A model generated the notes under the pieces. The model made no database searches. It had not been told where the DNA came from and worked only from the letters and a program-made list of their open reading frames with translations. Positions 53,768 through 63,237 of a stretch of DNA of 64,000 nt are shown piece by piece. This DNA is from Leptospira yanagawae serovar Saopaulo str. Sao Paulo = ATCC 700523 (GTDB lineage Bacteria; Spirochaetota; Leptospiria; Leptospirales; Leptospiraceae), in contig NZ_AOGX02000015.1 of the NCBI RefSeq assembly GCF_000332475.2, forward strand, positions 558,001-622,000, written 5' to 3'. The first letter of the stretch is position 1. Each line of letters begins with the position of its first letter. The translations under genes were made by a program, and so were the position numbers.

Positions 53768-55486
53768 TTACGCTTCCCTTTCGTTATTACGCATTCCCCG
53801 TGAAATGTATTCATATAAAAATTCACCGGTGATCACCCCAGGTATGATCACTTTTTGCGCTCCATCGGCGACTAATTTTTTTGCTTCACCTGGTTCGTCA
53901 CTTGTCAGAATGATTTTTGCATTCGGAGCCAATTTACTAAGAGTAGAAAGCAAACGGTTGTTATTGGTTCCTTTGAGAAATGAATCCGAGATGGTACAAA
54001 TCACCATGGATGCGTCATGTAAGCCAATGTGGGAAAGGGAATCAGGGTGAGCAAGGTCTGCGTACGCCCATTGGAAACCTTTGTTTGTGAGTTCCTCTTT
54101 GAAAGCAGGGTTGTAATCCGCTATGATGATTCGTTTGATAAGCGAAGGAGACAAGTCTTCCAAGTATTCCACAAAGGCACGAGCAATTCGGAAGTACCCA
54201 AGGACAATGATGTCTCTCACCATTCCATCACCGTGGCCGCCATGCCCTCCATGACCACCTTGCCCGGAAGGATCCACTTTTCCCGTTTCTTCTGTTTGGT
54301 CAGTGATTCCCACTTTTGCCAAGAGACGTTCTAATGTAGCCGCAATGTTATGATTGAACATAATGATGTATGTTGATAAAACAGATGCGATGATGGTGGA
54401 GGTTAAGATCACTGCCTGCAGTTTGGGAGTGATGTGTTCAAAGCCAGCACCTAATGCGAGAATTACGAGAGAAAATTCTGAAATCTGAGCTAGGTTAAGT
54501 GCTGTGAGGAATCCATTTCGGACACCTTTGTTGAGTTTGATGATGACAGGGGCAATGGTAATCATCCTCACAAATAACATAAGAGCAATGATGGCTGAAG
54601 ATAGTCCAATGACTTCCAAACTAGGAAGAGGTACCTTAAGACCAAGTGCCACAAAGAAGAGGGTAACAAAGAAGTCTCGTATTCCGATCAATTTGGAAAT
54701 CACATCAGCGCCATATGGGAAGGCTGCAATGCTCATACCCGCAACAAGAGCACCCATTTCTTTGGAAAGTCCTGCTTCTCCCGCAATCCCACAAACTAAA
54801 AAACACCACATAATCGATGTTAAGAGAATGAGTTCGGGGCTACTGGCACATGCTTTGTATAATTTTGCGAGAACATAACGACTGACACTAAAACTAAAAG
54901 CAATGAGTAATACAATAATCCCAACAGAAGTGAGGATTTTTAAGATTTCTGGATTGTTTAGGTTCGGTTGGACCCCCATAAACAAAATCGCCCAAATGTC
55001 TTGGAAAACCAATACTCCTACGGTTAGTTTCCCTGAAAGGGTGTTGATCTCTACCTTGTCTTGCAATAATTTAACAACGATTAAAGTGGAACTTAGTGAT
55101 AAGGCAACTGCAATGTAAAGAAGGTCAAATTTTTCAGAACCAATGGAAAGTCCGAAAAATGGAAACACGGAATAAACAAAGGCAACAGAAAGTGTGAATT
55201 GTAAGATACCAAGAGTAAACATCGCCTTTCCCATTTTTGCGAGTTCGGCAAGATTGATTTCAAGGCCAATGATGAAGAGTAAAAGGATGAGTCCAATTTC
55301 TGAAATGAGTTCGATACTTGCTTCGTTTGTCACAAGTTCAAATCCCATCTCTTTTCCAAGCATCGCACCACCAATGATATAACCTAAGATTAACGGTTGT
55401 TTGAGAACGCGAGCAATATGGCTTAAAACTGTAGCAAATATAATACTGAGACCAATGTCTTGTAATAGTGACTCTTCCCCGTGCAT
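53768..55486 (-). CDS. KefB-type cation:proton antiporter with RCK-like domain
   Basis: The 572-residue product has about twelve helices of the CPA2 family (LSIIFATVLSHIARVLKQP, IGLILLLFIIGLEINLAEL, MGALVAGMSIAAFPYGADV). It ends with a TrkA_N-like domain at about 425-560. Between them is a Gly/His-rich linker (GQGGHGGHGGHGDG) that could bind metal. The nucleotide-binding Gly motif of the RCK domain is altered to GYFRIAR, so NAD binding is doubtful. The transported ion (potassium, sodium or other) is not known. Confidence 0.85.
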   Translation of the reverse strand: MHGEESLLQDIGLSIIFATVLSHIARVLKQPLILGYIIGGAMLGKEMGFELVTNEASIELISEIGLILLLFIIGLEINLAELAKMGKAMFTLGILQFTLSVAFVYSVFPFFGLSIGSEKFDLLYIAVALSLSSTLIVVKLLQDKVEINTLSGKLTVGVLVFQDIWAILFMGVQPNLNNPEILKILTSVGIIVLLIAFSFSVSRYVLAKLYKACASSPELILLTSIMWCFLVCGIAGEAGLSKEMGALVAGMSIAAFPYGADVISKLIGIRDFFVTLFFVALGLKVPLPSLEVIGLSSAIIALMLFVRMITIAPVIIKLNKGVRNGFLTALNLAQISEFSLVILALGAGFEHITPKLQAVILTSTIIASVLSTYIIMFNHNIAATLERLLAKVGITDQTEETGKVDPSGQGGHGGHGGHGDGMVRDIIVLGYFRIARAFVEYLEDLSPSLIKRIIIADYNPAFKEELTNKGFQWAYADLAHPDSLSHIGLHDASMVICTISDSFLKGTNNNRLLSTLSKLAPNAKIILTSDEPGEAKKLVADGAQKVIIPGVITGEFLYEYISRGMRNNEREA

Positions 55487-55563
55487 AGATACCTTCTTTA
55501 GGGAAAAGTTTAGGAATTCAGCGAGATGTGAAAGTCGTTTTTTTTTCTACAAAAGAATTACGA

Positions 55564-57060
55564 CTATGGAGTGGGAGAATTTTGGAGAAAACTTGCAGTG
55601 GATGCTTGGAAGTGGGCTACAGCGACATGATGATCGTACAATGCCTTAATTTCACGCACTGCCGCTTCGGCACTTGTTTGTTCTCGAATATTCACAAATA
55701 AGAGAGTTGAATCTCCTAAAGCAAATCGTTCGCGTTCCATCACTTCCAATTTTCTGGCAAGTTCCACTTCACTTTGTGTGACAGTCACACGTTTTGCAGA
55801 AGCAATCACCTCGGAAATGGAGTCTTGTACTTCTGTTTTGATTTTATCTTTTGAAAATTGGAGTTCTTGGTCGAGTTGTGCAATTTTTGCTTCGGCCGCT
55901 CCGATCATCCCGCGAGGTCTACGGGTTTGCATGGGCAAATTGAGAACAAGGGATGCTTCGAGTTCCGGTTTGGCCCTCGTGACAGAACCTGGTCCAAAGT
56001 CTTGGGATCCAGCTACCACCAAATCAACTTGGGGTTTTAGGGCATTGTAACCCATGTCTTGGTCCACACGTGCCTTCTCACGTTTGAATTCATAGTCTTG
56101 GATTTCGGGTCGAAACTTCCATGCAATTTTAATACTTTTTTCAAGTTCCAATTCCTTATAGTCGATGGGTTTTGGAAATCCGATGGGCAGCCTATCCGTT
56201 GTGGGAAGGATTAAGTTCCCGTCAGCAGCCCGTAAGAATAACGACAAATCGATCGCTGCTTTTTGCATCTCACGTTCTGCAGAGACAAATTGTGATTCTC
56301 TTTGTAAAATGGCACGGTCATTTTCTGTGCCTTCCATTTTGGGTATGTCACCTAATTTGATTCGTTGGGCAATCTGTTGTTGTCTGTTTTTTGCAATCTC
56401 TAACAGGTCTTTGTTGACGAGGTATTCTTGGCCACTTGCCACCCATTTCCAATACCGTTTGGTTGCTTCCTTGATGACTTCAATTTTTAATTTTTGAATC
56501 GATAACTCGGCAAGTTTACGATCGATGTCAGCTTTTCGTAAATCCGCTCTGTTTTTATCGATCTCACGGTTTCGCATTAGAGGGACAATGGCACCTGCTC
56601 TCACTTCCCCATAATCATTGGTTTGCCTTCTGCCATCATACACAGGAAAGGTTCCACGACCAATGCGGTAACCGGCAAAGAAAGAAGTTCCACCAAGTGG
56701 AGTCGGTTTTTCGAACACATTGTCCGCTGCATTATTTGTATAATAACCCGTTGGTTTTGTTGTGCCCATGGATTTAAATTGTAGATCAAATGCACCTTCG
56801 GCTGCTAAATAATTGTATTCTGTTTCCGTTAAAAGTTTTTCTGCAGCAAGTACTAGTGGATATGATTTTTCAACAGACTTTAAAAGTTCTGCCAATGTGA
56901 GGACTCCTGGTTGTTGGTTGATATAATCTTGAGTATAGATATTCGGACCATGTAAAGATTCGAAAGGATCCTTTGTCGGATCTGCTTCTAACAGAAACGA
57001 AAAAAACATCCCAAAAGGGCATAAAAACGCAAATAAAAATGATTTTAGATGCGGTTTCAT
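55564..57060 (-). CDS. TolC-family outer-membrane efflux protein
   Basis: The 498-residue product has a signal peptide (FLFAFLCPFGMFFSFLLEA) and the two OEP repeats of coiled helices (LTLAELLKSVEKSYPLVLAA; VARELE-like runs near the C-terminus such as VTQSEVELARKLEVMERERF). It forms the outer-membrane channel of a tripartite exporter. The start overlaps the HlyD stop by 4 bases. It is the last gene of the export operon. Confidence 0.86.
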   Translation of the reverse strand: MKPHLKSFLFAFLCPFGMFFSFLLEADPTKDPFESLHGPNIYTQDYINQQPGVLTLAELLKSVEKSYPLVLAAEKLLTETEYNYLAAEGAFDLQFKSMGTTKPTGYYTNNAADNVFEKPTPLGGTSFFAGYRIGRGTFPVYDGRRQTNDYGEVRAGAIVPLMRNREIDKNRADLRKADIDRKLAELSIQKLKIEVIKEATKRYWKWVASGQEYLVNKDLLEIAKNRQQQIAQRIKLGDIPKMEGTENDRAILQRESQFVSAEREMQKAAIDLSLFLRAADGNLILPTTDRLPIGFPKPIDYKELELEKSIKIAWKFRPEIQDYEFKREKARVDQDMGYNALKPQVDLVVAGSQDFGPGSVTRAKPELEASLVLNLPMQTRRPRGMIGAAEAKIAQLDQELQFSKDKIKTEVQDSISEVIASAKRVTVTQSEVELARKLEVMERERFALGDSTLLFVNIREQTSAEAAVREIKALYDHHVAVAHFQASTASFLQNSPTP

Positions 57061-58406
57061 TTTCCTTTGTCTCCTCCACCATTCTCGTCTAACAACGATT
57101 TCATCTCCGGATCATCCATCGGTAAATTCGGTGGGAAGTCATTGAACCTTCTCCATAATTCATAACCAACACTTACACGATTGAGAAAAATCCAACCTTT
57201 GGCACGAACACCTTGTCGTAAGTAACGACTGGAAGGCCACTGGCGGTCATCACGGTCAGGGATGACAAGCACACGAAAATTTCCAGATCCATTATCAGTG
57301 ATATCAACCAATTTCACAACACCACCAAAGGTACCAACAGCTGTCTCTGGCCATCCACTGATTTGTAAAACAGGATACCCTTGGAATTGCAAACGAACTT
57401 TACGACCTTCACCCACGAGTGGAATGTCATTTCCTGAAATAAAAAGTTCTACGGCTTTGTCTTCGGCGTCAGGGACAAGGATGGCAACACCATCTCCTTC
57501 TTTTAATTGTTGGGTGTCAGGGTTCACAAGGATTCGCATGATGATCCCATCTCTTGGGGCAAAAATTTCCTGGTTTTCTTGCCTAGACAACCTAGCTTCC
57601 AGTTTGGGTAGGTCTTCTAGAACCCTTGCTACTTCGGACTGGGCAGAGGCAAGGGATGCTTTGGCATCATTAATGGAAGCTTCGGCATCCTGTTGGACTT
57701 TTCCTGTATCACTATTTAACGCACGTTCTTCTTTGACCGCAGCATCATATGCGGCTCTTGCACGGTCAAGTCCTGTCTCTGCGTTAGTATGATCCAGTTC
57801 CGCAAGTTCCAAAGTTCGTTTGGAAGTAAGTCCTTTTTCCCATAATTGTTTTTGTCGGTCCAAGTTGAGATTCGCAGTTTTTAACGCTGCCTTTGCTGCA
57901 TCTACTGCTTGTTCGCTGGCACGGACTCGGTCTTTTGCCATCATCCTACGAGAATCGGCGGCACTCACAGCACTTCCCATAGAAGAACGTAAACTCAAAA
58001 TTCTAGAACGGATGTTATCTTCCCTTGTCCTAGCAGCCTCTAACCTTTGTAAGAGGGCATTTCTTTCTTCTCGAATCCTGGAGATAAAATTGGGGTCATT
58101 GTCAGAGATATCAATGATGGGATCTCCCTTTTTGACACGAGTCCCTTCATGGACATGCCATTTGACAACACGTCCACTGATGGGTGATTCAATGACTTGT
58201 TGGCGGTCTAGAGGTGCATAGGCAACCACTCGGCCAAAACCCATTGTGGTTTGTTGCCAAGGCACATAAAGTAAGATGAGGACACTTAAGAAAAAAATAA
58301 CAGTGAGGATGTACGCTAAACTTTGTGCCGGAAGTGCTGTTTGCACCAACCGATACGAAGGTAGGTTTTTGCGGAGTTTCCATTTGGGTGACATATTTGT
58401 TTTCAT
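57057..58406 (-). CDS. HlyD-family membrane-fusion protein
   Basis: The 449-residue protein bridges the inner-membrane transporter and the TolC-like channel. It has one N-terminal helix (LAYILTVIFFLSVLILLYVP), a biotinyl-lipoyl-like domain (VIESPISGRVVKWHVHEGTR), a long coiled coil with Ala/Lys repeats (about 120-260) and a beta-barrel segment (EIFAPRDGIIMRILVNPDTQ). It lies 5 bases after the ABC gene. The start is ATG. Confidence 0.88.
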   Translation of the reverse strand: MKTNMSPKWKLRKNLPSYRLVQTALPAQSLAYILTVIFFLSVLILLYVPWQQTTMGFGRVVAYAPLDRQQVIESPISGRVVKWHVHEGTRVKKGDPIIDISDNDPNFISRIREERNALLQRLEAARTREDNIRSRILSLRSSMGSAVSAADSRRMMAKDRVRASEQAVDAAKAALKTANLNLDRQKQLWEKGLTSKRTLELAELDHTNAETGLDRARAAYDAAVKEERALNSDTGKVQQDAEASINDAKASLASAQSEVARVLEDLPKLEARLSRQENQEIFAPRDGIIMRILVNPDTQQLKEGDGVAILVPDAEDKAVELFISGNDIPLVGEGRKVRLQFQGYPVLQISGWPETAVGTFGGVVKLVDITDNGSGNFRVLVIPDRDDRQWPSSRYLRQGVRAKGWIFLNRVSVGYELWRRFNDFPPNLPMDDPEMKSLLDENGGGDKGK

Positions 58407-58411
58407 AGAGT

Positions 58412-60640
58412 TTATGAATTCACCTTTAATGAATGAGTATCATCTTCCAATCTAAGGATTTGGTCCATTTGTGAGAGGACTGCTGGTGATTTGGACACAA
58501 TGACCACAGTCCACTCCCGATTTTTTTGTAATAAGAATTTTAAACAAGAAGTTAACAAAGGGGGTGGTAATTGGTCAAGGATGCCATCGATAAGAACTAG
58601 TTTTGGATTTCCGATTAAAGCCCTTGTTAAAGCCAAAATAGCGGATTGGACATTGTCAAACGGATGACCAAAGGTTAACAGCTGTGTGTGGATCCCATGC
58701 GGTAAGGATTGGATGACCTTCCAAAGCCCTAAATTGTCTAAGTAATCTCGAATCGTGATAAGCGAAATTTCTTCCCGACCTACTCGGATGTTTTCCAAAA
58801 TTGTTCCTTCAAAAATTTCGTTCCCTCTCACCAACACGGCATAAGATTGGATTTGTTCTTTCGAAACTTCATGGATGTTTTGGTGGTTGTATTCGACAAT
58901 TCCAGAGTTTGGTTCGCGGAGCCCACTCATCAAATCAAGTAAGATGTGAGCATCATAAGGAGTATTGGATGTAACACCCAATGCCTTTCCCGCTTGGACT
59001 TTTAAATTGAATTGGGTAAAAATTTTATGACCATTGCTTAAGGAATAATCAATGCCTGATAGTTGTAATTGAATGGGTCCTTTGGAAGTTTCAAATGGAA
59101 CTGTTTTTGCAGTGAGAGTTGGAAGATGGAAAACTGAATTAATTTTGTCAACCGCAGCAATCAAACTATAAAAACTATCGAGTTGTTTACCAAATTTTGA
59201 TATATCACTGAGAACTTTTGCAATGACAAGTTCTGCCGCAACGAGTTGTCCAATGGTCAATTGGCGATGGATCACCAAATATCCACCTATTCCTAAAACG
59301 ATTGCACTTGCTAACGCCTGTATACCAACAAGTCCAATGATTTGTTTGATATAAACAGAAAAGTATTTTTTGCGAGCGAAAAGATAATCTCGAATGAGTG
59401 AATCGGCCCGTTCTATGGCAAAATGAGATCCAAATGTAGAGTGAAATAAGGCAGAGTGACGAGAAACTTCCTCAAGCCAAGCGGCTACTTTGTATTTTTC
59501 TTTTGAGCTCTTTATATAATTTTCAGAGGCAGGTCTACCAAGTTGGTAGATCACAAGATATCCCCCCACAAACAAAATAAATAAAGAAAATACAATAAAA
59601 ATCGGATGGTAAAACGAAATGAGGACAAAACCAATTACCGTGGTTAAAATCACTGCTAATCCATCAACTAACAAAGATTGAATGGATTTTTGAATGGTCA
59701 TAGTATCAAAAAATCGATTCACAAGTTCTGGGTTGTGGTGTTTGTCCAAAGCATCTTGTCGAATTTTTGGAAAACGAATTGCAAATTCTGTAGCAATGCG
59801 AACAAATACTCGTCGTTGTAAAATCTCTACCACATAAATTTGGATGGTTTGCATAGCACCAGCAAATCCTAAGAAAAATACAACTAACAACGTCAAGATG
59901 ATGACGGGTTGTAAAAGAACACCAAACGCTACTATATTGACAAGGGAAGAAGTTGCAACTGGAACTACGAGTGATAAAATTCCAATTCCGATTCCATAAA
60001 TAAATACAATCCAAACATCTTTTGATTCGATACGGATGAGATGGTATATTTGTTTTACTGCATTTTTTAAAGCAGACGAAGTTGAACTAATTTCCTTGGG
60101 AGAAGAGAAGGCAAACGTAGGTTCTGCTACAATCCAATCCACAACATCTTTTGCAGATTTAATTTCAAATAATTTGAGTAAGTCCTTCTCCGATATCCAT
60201 TCTTCTTCGGAGATATGATTGTGAAGAGGTTTGACCAAATATGCCGAAGCGTGGTAACCAAGTACGGCATACATCTCTGGAAGACCAAAGTCTTTACTTT
60301 TGAGTTGGAATAAAAAGGGAGCTTCTCGAGTGATATAACTTTTAATTTCGACAATTGATTTTCGAACAAAGTTGAGTTTGATTTGGTATTGGTGTGATGC
60401 GGCTATGAGATAGTCCAAAAACTCCAATTTCGATTCATGAGGGAATTTACTGCGTAAAGAACGAAATCCTTCTATGATTTGGCTTGGAATGGATTGGATG
60501 CTTAATGATTCGGATAAATAGTCTAAAATCGACTGTGCCAGGGATTCTCCTGTCGAAAGCCGTATGGGGAGTTCCGTCTCCTTTGCTTTGAAGAGTTGGT
60601 ATCGGAAATGACGCACCAAAATTTGTAATAATTTTAACAT
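58412..60640 (-). CDS. ABC-exporter-like protein with a degenerate ATPase domain
   Basis: The 742-residue product has an N-terminal soluble region (about 1-200, unassigned), an ABC transmembrane domain (about 210-490) and a C-terminal domain aligned to an ABC ATPase (about 525-735). Its catalytic motifs are lost. Walker A is GVTSNTPYDAH at 555-565 (no Lys/Ser), the Q-loop Gln is Arg, LSGGQ is FDNVQ at 661-665, Walker B is LVLIDG with no Glu at 681-686, and the H-loop is SK at 716-717. Flanking structure is kept (NPKLVLIDGILDQLPPPLL). The reading frame is intact. It heads an operon with HlyD and TolC genes, so it may form a passive or partner-dependent exporter, or need a separate ATPase. Function inferred. 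Confidence 0.82.
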   Translation of the reverse strand: MLKLLQILVRHFRYQLFKAKETELPIRLSTGESLAQSILDYLSESLSIQSIPSQIIEGFRSLRSKFPHESKLEFLDYLIAASHQYQIKLNFVRKSIVEIKSYITREAPFLFQLKSKDFGLPEMYAVLGYHASAYLVKPLHNHISEEEWISEKDLLKLFEIKSAKDVVDWIVAEPTFAFSSPKEISSTSSALKNAVKQIYHLIRIESKDVWIVFIYGIGIGILSLVVPVATSSLVNIVAFGVLLQPVIILTLLVVFFLGFAGAMQTIQIYVVEILQRRVFVRIATEFAIRFPKIRQDALDKHHNPELVNRFFDTMTIQKSIQSLLVDGLAVILTTVIGFVLISFYHPIFIVFSLFILFVGGYLVIYQLGRPASENYIKSSKEKYKVAAWLEEVSRHSALFHSTFGSHFAIERADSLIRDYLFARKKYFSVYIKQIIGLVGIQALASAIVLGIGGYLVIHRQLTIGQLVAAELVIAKVLSDISKFGKQLDSFYSLIAAVDKINSVFHLPTLTAKTVPFETSKGPIQLQLSGIDYSLSNGHKIFTQFNLKVQAGKALGVTSNTPYDAHILLDLMSGLREPNSGIVEYNHQNIHEVSKEQIQSYAVLVRGNEIFEGTILENIRVGREEISLITIRDYLDNLGLWKVIQSLPHGIHTQLLTFGHPFDNVQSAILALTRALIGNPKLVLIDGILDQLPPPLLTSCLKFLLQKNREWTVVIVSKSPAVLSQMDQILRLEDDTHSLKVNS

Positions 60641-60717
60641 GTGAATTTTATTTCGTGCTTTAGACTCCTCTTGACAAAACTTTGTTTTTGATTTTCCATC
60701 ATTCAGCAGAGGTTTCT

Positions 60718-61323
60718 ATGAAAATTTTTTATTCTATTTTAGCACTATTCATTGTCGGCACCTTCGGGTCAATTGAAGCAGAAGAAAATTGTAATTATGA
60801 ATACGATCCATCCAAAACAAACCTGGAATGGACAGCGTTCAAATTTACAGAAAAAACAGGTGTTAAAGGTAAGTTTGATTCGATTCGAGTGATTGGAAAA
60901 ACAAAAGACAAATCAAAGTTTGGTGTAGCTGAGAAAATTCGATTCCAAATTGACACTTCGTCCGTTAATTCTGCAAACCCAGACCGTGACCTTAAAATCA
61001 AAAAGTTTTTCTTTGGGTCGGTGAAAGGGAACCAAAAGTTGATGGGAAATTTTTCCGAAATGACAAAAGGGGAAACGGGAACTGCGAAACTTAACCTTCA
61101 ATTTGGAAAATCAAAAACGACGATCCCAGTAAACTTTGTTTGGAAAGAAGACACAGTAGAAGTTTCAGGTACTGTCGATGTGCTGGCTCTAGGTTTATCG
61201 CAGGGTTTGGGCAAATTGAATGCAGAGTGTAACGACTTACATAAGGGTGCTGACGGTGTGAGTAAACTTTGGCCAACAGTTGATGTGAAAGTTGTCTCAA
61301 CATTTAAAAAAGTTTGTAAATAA
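60718..61323 (+). CDS. YceI-like lipocalin-fold periplasmic protein
   Basis: The 201-residue product has a signal peptide (FYSILALFIVGTFGSIEA) and a YceI-like domain: NLEWTAFKFTEKTGVKGKF, IDTSSVNSANPDRDLKIKKF and GNFSEMTKGETGTAKLNLQ. Family members bind isoprenoids or fatty amides. The start ATG 60718 has an AGAGG ribosome site; a perfect TTGACA at 60671-60676 could be its -35 box, but the -10 is weak. The domain order is canonical. Confidence 0.82.
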   Translation: MKIFYSILALFIVGTFGSIEAEENCNYEYDPSKTNLEWTAFKFTEKTGVKGKFDSIRVIGKTKDKSKFGVAEKIRFQIDTSSVNSANPDRDLKIKKFFFGSVKGNQKLMGNFSEMTKGETGTAKLNLQFGKSKTTIPVNFVWKEDTVEVSGTVDVLALGLSQGLGKLNAECNDLHKGADGVSKLWPTVDVKVVSTFKKVCK

Positions 61324-61391
61324 AACATTATTGTTTTGAATTGACGCATAATTTTAATTAGTTGGCAATTTACGCTATGAAGGGTTAAAGG

Positions 61392-61781
61392 ATGGAAAAG
61401 GATATTCAGGTCTACCATCGGTCTCTACCTCCGGCCGATTTCGAAATTTGTAATGTCTTGTACGAGGTGATTTGCAAAAACCTTCCCAAGGCAGAAAGGA
61501 AAATTTGGCATGCCCATCCAGTTTGGTTTTTGGATGGGAATCCAATTGTTGGATATAGTAAATTAAAGTCTTGTACTCGCCTTCTCTTTTGGAGTGGGCA
61601 AAGTTTTGGTGTCGAAGGTCTCACATCGGAAGGAAGTTTTAAAGCCGCTGAAGTTCGTTATACGGATGTTACACAAATCAAAAAAAAGGATTTAAAACTT
61701 TGGTTAACAAAGGCAAAAAATATCCAATGGGATTATAAAAACATCGTAAAACGAAAAGGTGTCTTGGAACGAATCAAGTAA
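61392..61781 (+). CDS. DUF1801-like protein
   Basis: The 129-residue product resembles the YdhG/DUF1801 family of small alpha-beta proteins. The motifs are IWHAHPVWFLDGNPIVGYSK and LKSCTRLLFWSGQSF, with Lys-rich C-terminal KRKGVLERIK. It is cytoplasmic, with an AAAGGA ribosome site. Biochemical function is unknown. Confidence 0.75.
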   Translation: MEKDIQVYHRSLPPADFEICNVLYEVICKNLPKAERKIWHAHPVWFLDGNPIVGYSKLKSCTRLLFWSGQSFGVEGLTSEGSFKAAEVRYTDVTQIKKKDLKLWLTKAKNIQWDYKNIVKRKGVLERIK

Positions 61782-61852
61782 AATCCTCATTTTTTATGAT
61801 TCACTGTAATTGGAAACTTTGCGGAAAAAAGATTAAGGCTTAAGGAATACAA

Positions 61853-62305
61853 ATGATCAATACTGAAATCAAAAAATTATCTTCCGCTGATTTGTCACAA
61901 TTCATTGAACTCATAGGCGTATTCGAAGATGTATTTGAAATGAAACCATTTCCATTGCCCGATTCAAATTACTTACAATCCCTTTTGGATCGAGATGATT
62001 TTTTTGTTTTTGTGTCTATTTTGGATGGAAAGGTAGTGGCTGGTCTTACCGCTTACTTGTTACGACAATACTATTCAGAGAGACCACTCGTTTATATTTA
62101 CGATTTAGCTGTAAAAACACATCTTCAAAGGAAAGGCATCGGGAAATCACTGATTGCTTCTATCAATAGGTATTACAAAGAGAAGGGGATCGAAGAGGTG
62201 TTTGTCCAAGCAGATTTGGCAGATGATTATGCTTTGGATTTTTATCGATCAACAGGTGGTCGTGCAGAAGATGTGGTGCATTTTTATTATCCACTCGCTG
62301 AGTGA
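61853..62305 (+). CDS. GNAT acetyltransferase resembling AAC(3)-I
   Basis: The 150-residue N-acetyltransferase is similar along its length to aminoglycoside 3-N-acetyltransferase type I: DSNYLQSLLDRDDFFVFVSI, YIYDLAVKTHLQRKGIGKSL (acetyl-CoA loop RKGIGK) and VFVQADLADDYALDFYRSTG. The similarity covers the substrate side as well as the CoA loop. Whether it acts on aminoglycosides or a natural amine is unknown. It has a normal Leptospira composition and no mobile sequences near it. Confidence 0.82.
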   Translation: MINTEIKKLSSADLSQFIELIGVFEDVFEMKPFPLPDSNYLQSLLDRDDFFVFVSILDGKVVAGLTAYLLRQYYSERPLVYIYDLAVKTHLQRKGIGKSLIASINRYYKEKGIEEVFVQADLADDYALDFYRSTGGRAEDVVHFYYPLAE

Positions 62306-62332
62306 ATACAATTATAAGCGGAGATACTTGTT

Positions 62333-63193
62333 ATGAAATCTTTTCAATTTTTCTTTTTATTTACATTGTTTTTGATCCAGTGTAGGTCCACCAATTCGAC
62401 AAGTCGATCTGCTCAAAATTTTCAATACCTAAAAACTTGTAATGCATCAAATGCAAAAATCTTATTTCCGGATGCAAACCTTATTAATGAGAAGGTTGAT
62501 AACGGCCAACCCATTCTATCGTATTTTGCTAGGACCGGGAATATTGATTGCGCCAAATGGTTGTTAGACTTAAAAACAAATCCCAATCAGCGAGATGCTC
62601 GAGGGTTTACACCACTAATCTTCTCCGTTTATTCCAATCTAAAGATGATGGATTTATTATTGGAAAATGGAGCAGAATTAAATTCCGAAACACCGGATGC
62701 TGGGAATGCACTCATCCTTGCTGCAGAAATCGGAAATTTAGAAGCAGTTCAGTATTTGATTGGAAAAGGGATGAATGTCAATCATCTCACTAAAAATAGA
62801 GGAACCCCATTGATGCATGCGTCAATTCGAGGGCATGACCAGGTAGTTTCTCATCTCCTAAAAAAAGGTGCAGATCCAAATTTGGCGGATGTTTTGAATA
62901 TAACACCGATTATGCATGCAGCTTCTAATGGACATGTGGTAACCGTTTCGTTATTAATCCAATACAATGCAGATATTCATAAAAAAGATTACAAAGGGTA
63001 TACGGTAATCTTTGCACCATCTGATGCAAGAAATCCAAACGAAAATCATTTGGAGATACTTGACATACTCATGAAGGCTGGTGCCAATCTACATGATCGT
63101 AATGATGATGGTGATACTCCTTTAAGCATTGCAAAAAAAAGAAAACTTTCATTTTTAATCGATAAACTGGAATCACTTGGTGCGAAAGAGTGA
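62333..63193 (+). CDS. Ankyrin-repeat lipoprotein
   Basis: The 286-residue product has a lipoprotein signal (FFLFTLFLIQC, Cys at about residue 17) and six ankyrin repeats from about residue 60: RGFTPLIFSVYSNLKMMDLL, GTPLMHASIRGHDQVVSHLL and GDTPLSIAKKRKLSFLIDKL. It would be an exported protein-binding scaffold. It lies 28 bases after the acetyltransferase gene. Confidence 0.85.
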   Translation: MKSFQFFFLFTLFLIQCRSTNSTSRSAQNFQYLKTCNASNAKILFPDANLINEKVDNGQPILSYFARTGNIDCAKWLLDLKTNPNQRDARGFTPLIFSVYSNLKMMDLLLENGAELNSETPDAGNALILAAEIGNLEAVQYLIGKGMNVNHLTKNRGTPLMHASIRGHDQVVSHLLKKGADPNLADVLNITPIMHAASNGHVVTVSLLIQYNADIHKKDYKGYTVIFAPSDARNPNENHLEILDILMKAGANLHDRNDDGDTPLSIAKKRKLSFLIDKLESLGAKE

Positions 63194-63237
63194 GATCAAA
63201 ATTTGTAAAAAATCTTTAAGGTTAAGAGAATAATTTC

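Noticed and set aside
54100..54340. The GGCGGHGGHG-type repeat as a tandem DNA repeat array
   Set aside because: It covers only three short coding units within the antiporter linker and is better described as a protein linker.
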